Assembly (NCBI RefSeq): GCF_003367175.1
Contig: NZ_QRGA01000020.1
Coordinates: 1-64,000 of the forward strand
DNA length: 64,000 nucleotides
Source: Trinickia dinghuensis
Lineage (GTDB): Bacteria; Pseudomonadota; Gammaproteobacteria; Burkholderiales; Burkholderiaceae
Direction of reading: 5' to 3'
A model generated the notes under the pieces. That model made no database searches and had not been told where the DNA came from. It worked only from the letters and a program-made list of their open reading frames with translations. This document shows, piece after piece, positions 62,289-64,000 of this stretch. The position numbers and the translations under genes are program-made. Numbering within the stretch: position 1 is the stretch's first letter; each line of letters starts with the position of its first letter.

Positions 62289-62660
62289 TCAGCTACGTGC
62301 CAATACGAGCACGCCGATCAAGATGATGCCGATACCGATGAGGCGCTGCAGGCTCAGCGCCTCGCCGAACAGATACCAGGCCGCGACCGCGTTGACCACG
62401 TAGCCGAGCGAGAGCATCGGGTAGGCGATCGATACGTCGACGCGCGATAGGCCGACGATCCAGACGACGACACTGATGACGTAGCAGCACAGCCCGCCGA
62501 TGATCGGCACCTGCGTGGCGAGCTTGAACCCGATCGGCAGAATGTTCGCACGGGTGAAATCGAAGTGTCCAACGGCGTTCACCCCGGCTTTGAGCAGCAA
62601 TTGCGCGCAGGCGTTGAGGGCGACGCCCGAGAGGATGCAAAAAAGAGATATAGGGTTCAT
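62289..62660 (-). CDS. Small EamA/SMR-type flippase subunit (ArnE/ArnF-like)
   Basis: 123 residues with four transmembrane helices: ISLFCILSGVALNACAQLLLKAG, VPIIGGLCCYVISVVVWIVGL, VDVSIAYPMLSLGYVVNAVAAWYLFGE, LIGIGIILIGVLVLA. These features match ArnE/ArnF, whose dimer flips L-Ara4N-phosphoundecaprenol to the periplasm; only one such gene is here, so it may work as a homodimer. It starts 35 nt after arnT. ATG 62660 was read directly from the sequence. Confidence 0.87.
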   Translation of the reverse strand: MNPISLFCILSGVALNACAQLLLKAGVNAVGHFDFTRANILPIGFKLATQVPIIGGLCCYVISVVVWIVGLSRVDVSIAYPMLSLGYVVNAVAAWYLFGEALSLQRLIGIGIILIGVLVLARS

Positions 62661-62695
62661 CGATTGAGTAAGGGACGTGGCCGGCTCGGTGGCGG

Positions 62696-64000
62696 TCAGG
62701 GTTTTTCGACGACGACGCGCCGTGCGTCGCGCGCGATCACGCGCATCGGCACATGCTGGGCGGCGAGTTGGCCGTAGAGCGCGGGCGCCATCACGGCGAG
62801 CGCGTGCGGGTCGGCGTCCCAGCGCGCGATCCATTCGGGGATGGTCGGTACCCACTTGGACGGCTCTTGCATGACGCCGAAACGCAGTTCGTCGGGGCTG
62901 GCGACCATGATCGTCGTATGCCCGACATAGAAAGGCAGCGTGTGGTCGAGCATGGCGACCCCATAGAAAGGCGTGTCCGCCGGCAGCCGCGCCAGCGCGG
63001 CTTTGACGGCCGGAGCGAGCAGGGCGCCCGAGCTTTCGCGCCCGAACACGTCGTGTCCGGTGCCGCCGATCGTGGCGAGCATGATCCAGGCTGCGCCGAA
63101 GGCGACGGCCGACGGCAGCACGCCGCGCTCGGTGCGCCGCAGCACGGCGAGCGCGGCGAGCGTCAATACGAACGCGACGCCGATCGCGGCCCACACCCAG
63201 ACGCGGAATTCGCGGTAAAGCACATTCGGGGTGCGCGCGTCGCCGGAGCGGGCGATGAAGTAGGCGCCGATCGCGGCCAGGACGAGAAAGACGGCGTAAC
63301 CGATCAGGTGGCGGCGCCACGTGTCGCGCGACACGTGCGGCAAGTAGGCGCCGATGACGAGCGCGAGCGCCGGCGCGATCGGCAGCACGTAGGAAACGAG
63401 CTTCGAGTGCGAGGCGCTGAAGAACAGAAAAATGAAGACGGACCAGATTATGAGCAGTTTTCCCGGCGCGAATCCGTTCGACTGCCGCGGCTGCGCAAGG
63501 GCATGGCGGATGCTTTGCCAGCCGAGCGACAGCCAAGGCAAGAAGCCCACGAGCAAGACCGCCACGAAGTAGTAGACGGGGCCCGGCCGGTTCTGGGCGG
63601 GCGTCAGGTATCGGTCGAACTGCTGAACGACGAAGAAGAAATTGAAGAATTCGGGGTTGCGCTGCTGCACGAGCACGAACCACGGCGTCGCGATCGCGAA
63701 GAAGACGACGAGGCCGCTCGGCAGATAGAGGCGCCTCCATAGGGCCCAGTCGCGTTCGATCAGCGTGTACAGCACGAGCACGGCGCCAGGCAGCATGATG
63801 CCGATGAGCCCCTTGGAGAGCACGGCGAGCGCCATCGAGCCCCAGCAGAGCCACATCCATCGGCGTGCCTCGCGCCCGCCGATGCCGGCTCGTTGCCCGA
63901 GCAGCATCGCGCACAGCGTGACCTCCATCCAGAACGAGAGCCCCATGTCGAGCGTGTTGAAGTGGCCCATCAACTGCCAATACGGCGCGCTGGCGAGCAC
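62696..64000 (-). CDS. arnT: L-Ara4N lipid A transferase ArnT (C-terminal part, cut by the window end)
   Basis: At least 434 residues; the N-terminus lies beyond 64000. GT83/PMT-like membrane glycosyltransferase: VYYFVAVLLVGFLPWLSLGWQS, KLLIIWSVFIFLFFSASHSKLVSYVLP (the KLxxYxLP motif), then a periplasmic C-terminal domain with LDHTLPFYVGHTTIMVASPDEL. It transfers L-Ara4N from the undecaprenyl carrier to lipid A phosphates in the periplasm, giving polymyxin resistance. In Burkholderia the pathway is known to be essential. First gene visible in the arn operon. Confidence 0.92.
   Translation of the reverse strand: MLASAPYWQLMGHFNTLDMGLSFWMEVTLCAMLLGQRAGIGGREARRWMWLCWGSMALAVLSKGLIGIMLPGAVLVLYTLIERDWALWRRLYLPSGLVVFFAIATPWFVLVQQRNPEFFNFFFVVQQFDRYLTPAQNRPGPVYYFVAVLLVGFLPWLSLGWQSIRHALAQPRQSNGFAPGKLLIIWSVFIFLFFSASHSKLVSYVLPIAPALALVIGAYLPHVSRDTWRRHLIGYAVFLVLAAIGAYFIARSGDARTPNVLYREFRVWVWAAIGVAFVLTLAALAVLRRTERGVLPSAVAFGAAWIMLATIGGTGHDVFGRESSGALLAPAVKAALARLPADTPFYGVAMLDHTLPFYVGHTTIMVASPDELRFGVMQEPSKWVPTIPEWIARWDADPHALAVMAPALYGQLAAQHVPMRVIARDARRVVVEKP

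Overview
The window looks like chromosomal DNA of a Burkholderiaceae betaproteobacterium (Burkholderia/Paraburkholderia/Trinickia type). The evidence is the high GC with G/C-ending codons, the rpsF-priB-rpsR-rplI-dnaB block, a complete L-Ara4N (arn) operon with arnA as two genes, the gcl-hyi-glxR glyoxylate cluster, a CysB next to LexA, and nodIJ-type ABC genes. The species was not determined.

Layout. 0-4 kb: end of a TRAP-type permease, tRNA-Leu(CAG), then rnr-rlmB. 4-12.2 kb: a catabolic island-like operon on the minus strand (polyamine-type ABC transporter plus a three-subunit FAD/[2Fe-2S] amine dehydrogenase) facing its likely IclR regulator. 12.2-18 kb: rpiA, small and regulatory genes, a 1.1 kb stretch without a recognisable gene, a GntR/FadR regulator, a Gfo/Idh/MocA oxidoreductase and a signal peptidase I paralogue. 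18-25 kb (minus): cystine-type ABC genes, pyrD, the N-degron transferases bpt and aat, a zinc-ribbon NUDIX hydrolase, and an OFA-family MFS transporter with a 43-residue companion. 25-32.4 kb: initiator tRNA, small genes, an HIBCH-like hydrolase, tRNA-His, dusA, a PRC-barrel lipoprotein and an MFS transporter.

32.4-34.9 kb is the accessory segment and the most interesting part. It holds an orphan HigA-like antitoxin with only the tail of its toxin, a decayed copy of the 3' end and terminator of tRNA-His in inverted orientation, a 346-residue protein that carries in order the catalytic motifs of the EF/CyaA/ExoY nucleotidyl cyclase toxins, and an unknown acidic protein. 35-48.4 kb returns to core genes: nodJ/nodI-type ABC exporter, Usp, lexA with two SOS boxes and a small linked gene, cysB, an asparaginase, glxR-hyi-gcl with a divergent LysR gene, and the ribosomal protein operon. 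48.6-51 kb: dnaB, interrupted exactly inside its Walker A P-loop by a 347-residue intein that has class 3 (W-C-T) features and two LAGLIDADG motifs. 51-64 kb: DUF47-pit phosphate uptake, an NlpC/P60 lipoprotein, a PIN-PhoH ATPase, Bcp peroxiredoxin and the minus-strand arn operon, cut by the window end inside arnT.

All functional calls rest on reading motifs and family resemblance from memory; no search or structure prediction was run. Starts were moved from the longest open frame where a ribosome binding site, overlap with the upstream gene, promoter position or family length argued for it.
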